Assembly (NCBI GenBank): GCA_013400155.1
Contig: VXBM01000024.1
Coordinates: 1,248,507-1,312,506, forward strand
Source of the DNA: Helopsaltes ochotensis
Lineage: Eukaryota > Chordata > Aves > Passeriformes > Locustellidae
DNA: 64,000 nt
Direction of reading: 5' to 3'
The notes under the pieces are model-generated. The model was not told the DNA's origin. It did not search any database and saw nothing but the letters and a program-made list of their open reading frames with translations. The translations under genes were made by a program, and so were the position numbers. Shown in pieces: positions 35,148-47,710 of the stretch; the first letter of the stretch is position 1; the number at the start of each line of letters is the position of its first letter.

Positions 35148-35674
35148 CTGTTAAAAAAAAAGATCTTTTTAATTGATGGATTGCTAAGAAGTATATTTCA
35201 CTTTATCAAGCACAGTATTGGGACAAAAGGAAAGGCAGAGTGTGACGAACTTTTCACAAGGTATCAGTACAGGTTCACAGCCCATATGCATCACAATGGA
35301 ATCCAAATATTTACTGGAATCCTAAGGCAGACTTAAATATGTCACTCAAAGGCTAGGCTAATGAGGTTTTTATTTGAAAATTCAGCAACTTTTTTTTAGA
35401 TTTGAAAAGCTGAGTGACAATTGCATGGTATATTTCAGTCCAGTCTGGACCTTCTTGAATAGATACGAAAAATTTCAGCCCTTACTTGAGTTGAGAACAT
35501 TTCATATAAGAAAAGCAAAGACAGCCTCTCAGGCACCCAAATATATGAACCTACAAAGCTATATTTCCTTTGAAAAACCCTTTATATACATCTAAGTTTG
35601 TGCACAAGTAGTGCTAGTGCAAAGTTATATTTTTCCCTTCACTATCTGAGAGGATGGCTTTGAAGGGGACCAAA

Positions 35675-35700
35675 ACTTTCTGCTACTATGAGCAGAAAGT
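35675..35700. repeat. perfect 10-bp inverted repeat (hairpin)
   Basis: ACTTTCTGCT - 6-nt loop - AGCAGAAAGT, about 530 bp upstream of E2F3 exon 2. Too short for a typical pre-miRNA stem; function unknown. Confidence 0.85.
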
Positions 35701-38310
35701 GAAATACATTTCCCATCAGTGAAATGCATGACACGACACCAATAGCAACATTCTTGTTGAATGAAGACAAGTCTTCTCTGCCTCCCAAAAACTTGTCCTC
35801 ATTGAAAGCACAACCACTACATTTACTTCACATGAACTAGCACATGTGCTGCCTGAATAAAAGTAAGGTGGAACAAAAGTAGTATCAGATGAAGCCTGAA
35901 AATCAGCTAAATGTTGCTTTCAGCTCAAAGGAAAGCTATGTACATCCTGAATAATGAAAACAGTGAATGAAACTGTTAAACTTTGCAATGCACAGACAAA
36001 ATGCAATGAAAACCACGGCCAATATGAATTCTGTTCCTAGACAGAAACACAATATACTGTCTTTGGAAACAATTCTATACCCTTCCCTGCCACTCAGGTT
36101 ACTGAAATTAAATCTGGGGATACTTGTTATCCTAACAATAGAAAGCACATTACCTGGACGACACAGGAAAAAGAAGTTTTATGTCTAATCAAGTTTAGAC
36201 AAATAACTGTTTCTGAAGAATGTTGTTTATTCAGTTAGATAGAGTAATTCAGAGTACATTATTTGCTTGTTTTTTAAGATTCAGCCCATAGGGCTGGATA
36301 ATGTCTTGCTCCTCAGTGAACCAAGACAAAGCAATACATTCTGCTATGGAGTTGTAGACAAGTATTTCTGGATTGTGGATTTGTCTTATGCACTTTACTT
36401 TGGGTCTGTAACCAACAGAAAGTTCTAAATAAATTAATTCATATGCATTTATTTATGGACAGCTAACTAACATCTTTCTGTTGGACTCTGCTTGCAAACC
36501 TCAAACTTATTAAAAGGCAAGTTAAAGCACATGAAACTCATACGAGCCCATGGTGTAACAGCACGTGCAGAGCACTCAAGCCACTCTTCTCCATAAAATC
36601 CACTGGCAACAGGGCAAAACTGAACTGCATCCTTTTAACCAACACAGGCACCACACTCCCAGCAGACCACTGGTGGCAGCTTCTAATAGCACGGAACACC
36701 TCTGCTCCCTTCAGCTCTGTAATCCAAGGACACAGATTTCTAAAAGGTCAAGTGTTAACAAAAGCATCCAGCTAATATGTTTAGCCAACATAATTGGATT
36801 AAATTAAGATTACAGCCATTCCATGGGGAGAAATACATTTCACACTTTTTTTAATGTAAGTGTTTTTCCACCCTGAGAACTGTAAGAGCAAAGGAAAGAG
36901 GGGTGAAAAGGGAACAATTCAGGGCGTGGGAAGAGTAGGTCAAAGGGATACAATTAAAGATAAAAGAGAATCTCAAAACCAGGTGTAAAAAGGAGGGGCA
37001 AAGCTTAGGACGTAAAATCCAGAGATTTGTAGTTCTCTCCATCAGAAGAGAAACTTAGGTTTGGATTATACATCAAAACTTTTTGTCTCAACTTGTCTGC
37101 AAGACACAAACAACAGTATTTTGCCTCTGCTTTTGTGGTTAAAGACTTATGTAAGGTTTTCCCGTGAACTTCAAATAATCTGAGAGAACCCAGACAGCAT
37201 CCTTTGGCTGCACAGAGCAGCAAAAGCCTGCCTGCATGCGCTGGGGCTGGCACAAACAACACACTCTTGTCAGGCTTACCAGCACCTACAGTGTAGGGCT
37301 AGTGAAAAAAACACAAGACAGAGAGAACTGGTTTTTAGGATACAAAGCATACAGGAAACCTGAGAGATACATAGAGCAAAATATTTTAGTCAAGTTTAAA
37401 AGATCCTGATTACTGACAGGCAATTTTAGGAAACCCTGAGGAATGTTTAATTTCAGGCCAGATGTTACACGTCACTCAGCAAGTGCTCGCTTCCCCTTCC
37501 TGTTTTACAAACTTCATAACTGATAAGATGTAGGACTGAAGTGGTGTATTCTTTCAATTCCTTCTTTCCTGAATTACAGACTAAAGATTTTCTAGTGCTG
37601 TTTTGTTTGCACTAGAGATCCTTGGTGACTCACAGTTTCTCTTCCATCTCCAAAATTATTCATACTGCCTTCCGATATCTGGCTTCTCTTCAGAAATCTC
37701 TAGATCTGATCAGCAGAATCAGTGAGCCTTTAAAAAAAAAAATCTTGATGGGTGTCACTTATTTTTGCTGCAGCACTATATTCATTATTTGCACTATTTG
37801 TACAAATTACTATTATTTGTCCTTATTGCATTACTTGATTGATGCACAACCATCTGACACGGTATGAGGGATCTGCTAAGAAGTAACAAGCCAAAGGACA
37901 CCAGCACAAAGCATCCCAAAGGACAGGGACAGATAGGAAGCAAAGGGACAAAAAATTTCAGTGACATGAAAATTGAGTGCAAGAAATGGGAAGCCAGATT
38001 CTTTAGGGGGATGGTGAAAGGAGCACAAAATACATGGAACTATGAGAGAGGTAAGCCACAAACTGATACATTCCAGCAAGAGACACAAAAGTAACAGGAA
38101 AGCATCCCTTTAAGCTAAACCAGATACCTACCTAACCCCTTGGTCCAGATGTAAAAATTGTGGCATCAACTGTTTTTACTCAAGTTTCTTTTCCAATACT
38201 ATAAGCAATCCCTGATATAGATACAACTATAGATCACTGTTCAGTGTAGGCTAGTAAAAATCTGGAGTCTCATGTAGGTTTGCACTTTTAGCTTCAATCC
38301 TTTTTTTTTT

Positions 38311-38311
38311 N
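38311..38311. other. single ambiguous base between T10 and A7
   Basis: A single N sits exactly at the junction of a T10 run and an A7 run. This looks like a homopolymer-related join or consensus failure rather than a biological feature. Confidence 0.95.
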
Positions 38312-41300
38312 AAAAAAAGTGGAAACCCAGATAGCTACCACAATCAACATTGGAGGCAAACCCACAAGAATGCCCTTCATAAGAACACTTGCCTCTAGAG
38401 GAAAATAGTTTAAAAACTAGGATAAGCTAAGTATTTTCAAGTACAGAGGGCTTCATGCAATTCACTTTACAATACTCAGTCTCATGGATTAACTTTCAAG
38501 AGGTTGGCGGCAGGTTATGCTTATAGACGAGAAGAAAAAGAGCAAGTGGAGTATTAATTAATTGAAAAAAGGAGTGGAAAAGGTGCTAATGGGAAATTAT
38601 GGCCCATTCCCTTTAACGGGCTAGACTTCATGGCTACCTGGGTCTATCAGATTGCTGACACCACCTCTTCTGCATCCTCCCTTCCATCCCTGCTCTCCTG
38701 GTGCAGGCAGCACCTGATCGGTAGGTCCTCAATCAGCTCCCACAGAAAGCTGATTCAAGAGGTCCCTACCAGCAGTAACTTAGTCCTACCCCAAAAGAGA
38801 AAGGATTTTTCTGCCGGGTTATCCCTTGTGGGTGATGAGCCTGCACTGAGAGCTGCTGAGAAGAGGTGAGACACCCACCCATGCCCCTTGGGGCATCAGA
38901 TTGACCTTTGAGCAGCTTCACTGTCACACAGCAATCAACCTCAGTTCTTGGGGAAAGAAAGTGGCAACAATTAGAAAAAAAGAAAAAAAATTCAGAGTGT
39001 TACCTTGTAACAGACAAGTAAGTGCTAAGCATGGGGTAAGAGCCAGCACAGGGTCTTGTCAGGACAGCAGAGCAGAGTGCTCAGGTGGGGCAGACATCAG
39101 TTTTTGAGGATTGCACCATATCCAACCAAAGCCTTAGTTTCTCTGAAAACTATATTTTTAAATTTGAGGGAAGAAGCAGTAAAACACTCTCTAATTCTTT
39201 CCAGTGATAAAAGCATGGAAAATAACTTTGCCAAACTATGCACACTAAATTTTGTCCTGCTAGATGTGTCTCTCAGCTTTATTACTGGATGCAAATTTGT
39301 TGCGCTGTTTGCAAGAGACAGACCTAAGAAAAAATACATTACCTGTGCTACCTTCTGAAAATCTTTTGTCTGAGATATTGCTGCACCCATTAGGCTTCAG
39401 CAGGCACATAAAACTTGCTCGAAGAATGATCTGAGTTGGGCATATCCTACTACCCCAAAACCCTCAATTTAAAGGCTTTTGGGAAAGTGCAGTCAGCACA
39501 TTTTCATTACAACTCTGAAGCACCAAATTCCACTTCAAACTCCTGTCACAGCTCTTGGGTCTCCCAGGCTCTGCACATCCCATCTCCTTGGAGGTCCTGA
39601 GACCTATCAACATCCCCTGCTCCCCTAGCAGGCATTCAAGGTGTATTTGAGGAGCAGCAGTCTGATTTAAATACAAAAGCACAAAAGTTGACCTCAGAAT
39701 GAGAACAAAAGTAACCTGGTACAAAGCCTGCTGAGATGGGGACAGAAGATAAAAATTTATTCCAAAAAACAATGGGAAGAGGAGCTGAAAAGAAACGACA
39801 GTTTATGGTCGACTGGGCTGGAAAAACAGGAAAACTGGAAACAACCAAGCATGGCAAGGAATAAATTGTTTGTATTAAGTGATAGCTGACAGTGAATTAA
39901 GCAGAAACTCAGAGAGATGTGTCTGAGGGCTCAGTTATGGGTGTCTCAGAGCTAGGAGTAAGATGGGCAAGTTAAGCAAGGGATGATGACTAAGCCTGGC
40001 GTAGCCTCTAGAAGTTATTAAAATTGCTAGGGGCAGATAAAATGGCAGCTTTTCTGTAATGTCACCACAGTGCTGATATTACTGGGGAGGGGATGCAAGC
40101 CTTTCCAGCAAGCACTGATAAATTTTGGCTGCACCAAGGAAGCCATAGCATAGGTTCTTTACCAATCCCCACACACTTTTGCACAGGCTTTCTCCCACAT
40201 TTTCTAAACTAAGCAGTCACTTAAAAATACAATTTCAAAGCTGAAGTTCTGGAGGCATGAACTCTACAAAGCTGTTCCAGAGGTCAGGAGCTGCAGAAAA
40301 CAAAGCAAATATATTACATGAAAGGATAAATTAAATTGGAACTTGATGGGGAAGGAATACAAGAGAGGAAGCAAAGGAAAAAAGACCCCTTGGGGTGAAT
40401 GCAGGAAATATTCATACACTAAGGAAATGTCTCCACTGAATGAAAGGATACAGGCTGAGCATTTAGAACACACTCAAAGGAACAAACCCTGGTATGCGGA
40501 GAGCTGTGAGTGTCTGCCAGAGGGTTGCCCCCAGCTGAAGGCACAGCAAACCTTCGGGAAGACTGGAAAATAGGGAGAGGTGCAGAGAGGAAAGCAGAGG
40601 AGCTCTCAGTAAGGAAGGGGCTCAGCTCTGCCGGTCAGCTCACAAGCAAAGAAACACCCAAAGTCAGGAAAGAAGATTCAAGAGCAGTTTCAGAGTTCCT
40701 GCCTTCAAACTCCTACTGACAACTCATTTCATACCCACTACCTCATTTCTCAACAGAAATAAAATGCACAGTTCAAATTCCTGGAAGGGAGATGGATTTC
40801 AATCTTCCATGAAGAAATATTGACCTCAGTGGTCTACACACAGCCACCAGTAATTTATACCATACTACCTCTGGTTTCAGTAGTTAACTCAGAGAGTGTA
40901 AAACTTTTAAGAGAATGTTTAAGAGAAGAATAAGAAAATTAAGAAATAGCTGGGAATTAAACTATTTGTATGTAAAAGACAACAAAGCATGTCCTTAAAA
41001 GGTAAGTTCCGTAAGTTCCTCAGATCTTCCCAAAGTATTGCTTCCCTTTGAAAAGCAGGCAGTCCCATACAGAGTAACAAGACCAGGAATGGAACTTTTA
41101 ATGAAAACATGACCTCAAAATTCAGTTCTAGTCATAGCCATTCATAAGACTGAGGTAAAAGAACACAAAAAGATATACAAAAATAGTGCCTTTAAAACTG
41201 AATACATTGTAAAATCAACACAAGGCAGAAAAGGAGTGTGAAATAATAGCTACTTATTCATCAGGATTATTAGCTGAGTTACAAGCAGCTTGTATTTAAA

Positions 41301-44300
41301 GTAAAATTTAAAGAATCTTTTTAAAGCAAATGAAAACACAGTTTACAGAAATCATCCTGATCATTCTAATCCAACACAAAAGCCCCAAATTGTCTTCTCA
41401 TAAAACAGCAACTGTATTTAAAGAAGGACCAAAAAGCACTTTCTATAGGATTTTCTGTTTCCCAAGTTATCCCCTTATTTTTCAGCTTATTATAGTTTTG
41501 ACTGAGGGAAATTCTTCTCTAGTTCTTATATTGAAATTATTAATTCAACTACAAATTGTTTGTTTTTAATGTAGTTGAATATTAAAAGAAATTCCCTTTT
41601 ATATGTCTTAATTTGGTTTATAATAAGAGGCACGTCACAATTACCAAATTAAATGGCATTCTGATCATATGCAGCCCCTCACCATTAGGTATTTGACACT
41701 GAGGGCTGAAGGTTGATATGTTACTCTGGTGAAGTTTCTTTCAAGGCCTAATTAAACCATCCATCCTATTCCTATCAATTTTCCATTTTCATGACCCCCT
41801 CTGAAGTATCCAAGAGCCAAGGAAGCCGTGAAGTGTAAACACTTAAAGAAACCACACAACTCTCATTTAGCTCCAAAAAATTAAAATGTGGGTGGGCCAA
41901 CTTTCAAGCAGCAAATTCTTGTTTGAAAGTGGGACCCAAGCCAGAGGAACTGAGCAGCGGCTTTCCCTTCTCAGAATCAATGCGCAGGAAGAAGCAATGC
42001 ACGTGCCATGAGTGCCTCCCAGACGCTGCTGCAGAACATCCCACAAAGCCATTTCCAACACCCAGAGAAAGGAAGGCATCAGCTTCCAGGCAAGCGCAGC
42101 AATCTGAGCAGGGGTAGCTCGCTCCTGTGTTAGTGGCGCTGCGCATCGATGCCACCCCAGTGAGGCACTTCACACTCTCATCCTAAGCCTGGCTGAACAG
42201 AAGAACAATTTCAACTGTTTTTAAAGGAAACACAATGGCCTGAACCAAATCAAGAAAGTATTGAAATGTAGCAATGAAGACTTCCCTACACCTGCACAGC
42301 AGGTCATTTTTATTGAAGCAGGATTATAATCTTAATATACTAATTACCTTTGATTTTCATGCTGATATCTCATGTGACCTGGCCTGCCCTCTGGTCAGAT
42401 TATCTCATAGTCACCTACACTAACAAAATTCTGACATCAAGGTAAGTGGACAACCCTGTTTGATATCACTCCATTTCAGGCTTATAGATGTACTGGAATG
42501 ACACTGGATCAGCCTCACACCCCACTAGAATTGCACTCAGTATAGCAGCCAGTGGCAAAATGTGCAGTTTACCTTGTTTTCATACTCTGGGCAGTATTTT
42601 CTTTGCACTAAAAGAGGAAGGACATTACAACGGTTGTGCAAGACATAAACCAAGCATAAGCCACGTTTCTGGCCTCAAACCAAGAGAATTACACCTATGC
42701 TGCATAGGAAATGAATCATCTGAGATCTTTCTTGTTGCAATTTTTCCACCAAATACGAAACCATGACTTCTTAGTGTAAGCAGTGGCTTTGCACCGCACT
42801 AAGGCTGAAAGCTCCAGTTACCACTTCATGTTGAAATATGAAAAGTTTTTTTCAGGAAACTGCACCCAGTTTTCATCTCAACTGCTATGCTGTCCAAAAT
42901 GAGTGAGGAGTGCCTGCGCCTCTGGGCAGTCCCAAAACACCTCCATGCAGCCCCCTCATCCCAGCAGCTGCCAGGGGCTGAGCTGCACCTGCTTGGTTAA
43001 GGTGGAAGCTGTGGAGAAAAAACTTCCAGAAAATGTAATGACAAACAACCAACATTCACACGCAAAAGCATGACCAGACTAACACCAGCATCTGGGGTGC
43101 GGAATCCTGACCACAGATTTTTGGGGGTGTGTCTGGATGCAACAGGATCGTTTCCCTGCCATTCCCTGGGAAGCATGGCCTGGGCCATGGTGGTAAGGCT
43201 GGACCTGTCACTAGCAGGCTCTAACACCAGCCTCATTCTACAAACTGGTGTCAAAGCTACCTACCCCATTTGCCTACCCCCCCTTCCCAAAGACCACCTC
43301 AGCAAGGCTGCTACCCCCAGAGCAGAGCTTGGGGATTCTCAGTTGTGGTTCGCATCAGTGATTTCTCACCGTGCACATCCTTTGACGAAAACAAAATTGC
43401 CACAGAACAGGCTGATGCTGAACTTGCAAACTCATGGCAAGCAGCTGGGGTGGGGGTGGGGAACATGAGGGGACACAAACAGAGGGGACAGGATGTGACA
43501 GCGCACCAGCCATATAAGAGACCTCTTGGTGTCATTTCTTAGTATTGCCTTTATATGTAACAGTTCCGCTAACACAGGTCCACTTTTTATGTTACCCATT
43601 GAGATCAAAGTAAGCCAAATAAGGAAGTGATAGTTCAAGTCCCAATGGTGTATGACAGGGCGACATCTCTGTGTGGCTTCAGAGCTGCTCGCAGTGTTTC
43701 AGCCCTTCAGGAGACTTTCAGCCTCCTGACTAGCAAGGCTAAAGTTGAACTGGACCAAGGGAAAGAAACCTTTCCTATCATCCCCCATATGGTTGAGCCC
43801 AAAGAAAAACCATTGCAAAGCAAATCAGTCTCAAAATACATCCTAGAGATATTTTTGTCTCTTGTATTTAAGGATTTTTTTTTTATTTTAAAAGTCATGG
43901 ACTTCAAAATAAGATTGCAATTGGATTTGTTTCACTGAATGGCTTCCACTCTATGTGTGGAAATTAGCACAGCTACTTAGAAAAGAAAAACTTTAAAACA
44001 CTGTGAGTTGTCTGCCAAACTGTCTATTGAACAAACAAGCCCTGAAACTGGGGGAGGAAGGACACTGAGAGCTGGAAAATATAATAGGATGAACTTCCTT
44101 GTAGGAAATTCCAGTAAATGCCATGGAACATTAGATAAACAGGTTAAAAATTAGCAGCAGCATTCTGAGCACATATATTGACATAGGAATCAGGAAAAGT
44201 GTTATTCCTCACTTACAAAACATACAGAATACAGCGATAAACCTCTCTAGGAAGGGGTAATTATAAGATTGGATACATACAAAGTGAAAAGAGAGGAGAA

Positions 44301-46984
44301 AGAGGAGCACTTCCAAAGCCACACCAGTGCTATCTCAGTGTAGGTGCCCTGTACTGGTGCAAGATTGGGCTTACTTTACAAAGGTCGCTCACTAAACTGC
44401 CTGCCTAAGCCACATCATCTTGAGCGTTGTTTTTCTTGAATACAGGATACATACAGGAAAGGACAACATCTGTGGAATTTCATAAATGAAGTCTCTGGAG
44501 TGCAAGCTTTCGTGTCTACACACGTCTGTGGGTTGCGACGTCCCACCCTCACACCCCAAACCTTCCTGTACTCCATACAAAACACCCATACCAAGTTATA
44601 TCAGAGCACCAAGGGACTGCATCATTTCACTCACTGGGAGGTGATTCACAGGGAACCAACTAACTTGTACATTCTTACAAAAATTAATGACAAAAAGAAT
44701 TCATAAGTAAACACTTCAGAAACTACAGCAGAGAGTTACAAACTAGAAGGTAGAAAGATTTAAATACTCAGGTGCACTGAGTGTTGGGTATTCACGTCCC
44801 CAAAGTAGGTGAATCCTCTCTTAAAAAAGGTCAACAGCAATCTTGACTCCTTATCTTTAATTCACTGCCTGAGGTATGATGGCTCTTACATCTATCTACT
44901 TTTTCAATTAATGTGATTGGTAATGAGAATTTAGATCTGAGGTAGCAAAACCTTTTATTTTGAAGTACTTTCTTCACCCAGTTCTCCCAAGTATAAAAGC
45001 ATATAGCAGGATCCACCAAAAGTAATAAATGGACTTTGAATCCATTTAGGGTGATAAAAATATTATCTAGTTTTCAAAGGTCATTGTGAAAGTTGACAAA
45101 AGACATTCAGAAGACCCAGGCAAGACGCAACAATTTGCATTTACAGAATCAAACAATGAGAAATAACATGAAGTCCCAGGCATTTACTGTAACACAGGAT
45201 AGTTCTGTACATTATATAAATTGTGAGGGTATTAGTTCACTTTAGGGAAGTCTCAACATTGCTCAAACAGATTAACCCTGATAAGTTATTTCTGCACCTA
45301 CAAGTAACTATAATGCTGACTTTGCACAAGAGATCGATTTATCATTGACAAGTTAATTAAGTATAGTTTCAAAAGTTAAATTACCAGCATTGCATTAAAA
45401 AAAAAAATCCTTACATAACCTTGATGAAGTTAACACAATAATCTCTTCCACATACCAAACTTCAGAGTGATAAAAATAAGTAAGTGCCCAAGAAACAGGA
45501 AAACACAGTTTACATATCCAAAAGCTGCTATTCCTAGAAGCAGTCAGAAAAGAGGCTCCATATCAGCAGAAAGTCACAGAAATAGATAGAAGATTACAAG
45601 AAGAGAGCAAGAGAGAGAATCACAGATAGCAGGGACCTAAAGACCCCAGTTATGGCTGACAGCCTCCACCCTAGATCTGGAATGGGTACTGCCATCAGAA
45701 GGCTTCTCTTCACAGCATATTCCTTTGACTACAAACTGAACTTGGTTTTTAACTAGCCTGGGTTGCTAAACTCTAGAAACTGATGACTTCCTCTCTCCGC
45801 ACATCAAGGTAGGCAGCTGCTACATTTACTTTTATTGCACAGGTCAGTTTGGCAACGGTTTACATGGCTGAAATGGCACAGCCAAGTTCCTGATGTTTTA
45901 AACCCCATGTAATGTCACAAAGTACAACTAATCCACTGAGCTTTCTTTCACTGTGATGCACATTCTGCCTTAGCAGTATTTTATCAATCCATCAGCCACA
46001 CCATGGAGCAGAACACCCTGAGACAGCTGGCAAAATGACGACAAACTGATTTCAAATAGGAAGTTTTACTTATTCTCATTGACATAGAGGGAATAAAAAA
46101 AAAAAAAGACAAGATGGCAGCAGGCCCTAAGTGAAGTGAATGAGTTTGGTAGACTAAATAATTTTCTTTTTCACATTTAGGAAAATTCTGTCATGCAGAG
46201 GACAATCTAAAACCGCTGATGTGACAGCATAATTTACAAGATAACAACCAAAACAGATGGTTTTCCATGGAGCCACAGGTAATGAATTTCTAGGGAAAAA
46301 GACATTAAAGTTGCTGCTCTTTCTCAGATTATATAGGATATTTTCAAAAAAAATTTTTTTTTGCTTCGGTGAAGCAGAAAATCTTCGGTCATACAGTCAA
46401 GCAAGGACTTGAACCAATGTGAAAACTGACCCACACCAGACACAATCTGTCCCTTCTATTTTGTCTTCTTTACCATGTATTTCCTAAACTAAACACCTTG
46501 AGATGACTTCTCCAGAAAAATTAGTAGCACTCCGGAGTCTCAAATTTTAAAATGAAAGGAATTTGCATTTTTCCCTCTAATCTACACTTTGATGAAAGAA
46601 AAGAATCTGACTTTCTAATTTGACCTCCTACGTATCACAGACCCTAGTTGCTGTGCTCTTGTAGGCAAGGATAAGAATGCAAGTTTAGAATCTTTGTTAT
46701 GAAAATGAAATGGCCAAGCACCTGTTGGGAAGTACCATAAACACAGTTGCTCCTACCAAAAAGCAAGTAGAAGGATTTGCTAACCTCAAAGCTGTGCAGA
46801 GTTGAAATTACAGAGCATAATTCTACAGAGAAATTACAGCAAAACAGTCATTGTGTCAAATGTATTATTTTCCCCTCACTTAAAAATATTTCATTTCCAC
46901 TTTGAGTTTGCATTGTTTAAGCTTTCAATATTAAATTCTCCACATGCTCACGTTCAACAACTTAGGAAGTCCTTTAACACCTGA

Positions 46985-47710
46985 ATCATCTCAGAGAGTG
47001 GCTGAGGTGGGAAAGCACTTCCGGACATCATCTAGTCCACCTGCAGCTGCTCAAAGAGAAGGCAATTAGAACAGGATGCTCAGGGCTGTATTCAGTTGGG
47101 TTTTTAATATGGCCAGTGAATGCAACTCCACAACCTAAGGGACCTGTTCCAGTATACCTTTGCTGTATAATCTTCTGTTTAAATGGACTTTCTTCATTTC
47201 AATTATTGCTCATTGCCTTTATTCTGTCACTGGCCACCACTGAGAATAGCCTTGCTTCATTTTCTTCACTCTCTCCCATCATGTGTTTAAACACCTCCAG
47301 GCTCAACAGCTCTCTAAGCTTCTTCTTCTATAGGAGATGATCTGAGGCTCTAACCACCTTCATAGCTCCTCACTGGACCTGCTCCAGTATGCCCATGTGC
47401 TCTCATAATAGGGAGCCCAGAACTGGACCCAGCATGTCAGCTGTGTCTCACCAGGGCTGAGTGGAGGGAAAGATCATCTCACTCTGCAGAGCTGCTTTAC
47501 AGCAGGTTTGTCCCAGCCCGTTCTGGTACCTGGAATTATTCCTCTGCAGAGGCAGGACTTTGCACTTCCTTTTGCTGAACTTCATGAGGTTCCTGTCAGC
47601 CCCTTCCTCAAGCCTGTCAATGTCCCTCTGGAGAACAGTGAAACCATCAGCTGTATCAACTACCGCCTCCAATTCTGTATCTCGTATCAGTCAAGTCACT
47701 CCTCAATATT
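46985..47710 (-). mobile_element. CR1 LINE fragment including reverse-transcriptase coding remnant
   Basis: The longest CR1 piece in the window, minus oriented. Minus-strand translation near 47672-47448 gives VLQRDIDRLEEGADRNLMKF then SKRKCKVLPLQRNNSRYQNG. This corresponds to the C-terminal RT region of CR1 ORF2 (DLDRLE..NLMKFNKGKC..). The remaining part is the CR1 3' region with 'tttatt-ctgtcactggccac' and 'gtgtttaaacacctccagg'. The frames are broken. Confidence 0.9.

Noticed and set aside
40270..40740. Purine-rich segment with several open frames, considered as an LTR or retroelement remnant
   Set aside because: No terminal repeats, primer-binding site or recognisable protein motif could be seen.
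45600..45740. Possible old CR1 3' end (agaatcacagatagcagggacctaa...)
   Set aside because: Only the first about 30 bases resemble CR1; the rest does not follow the element, so it is not listed.
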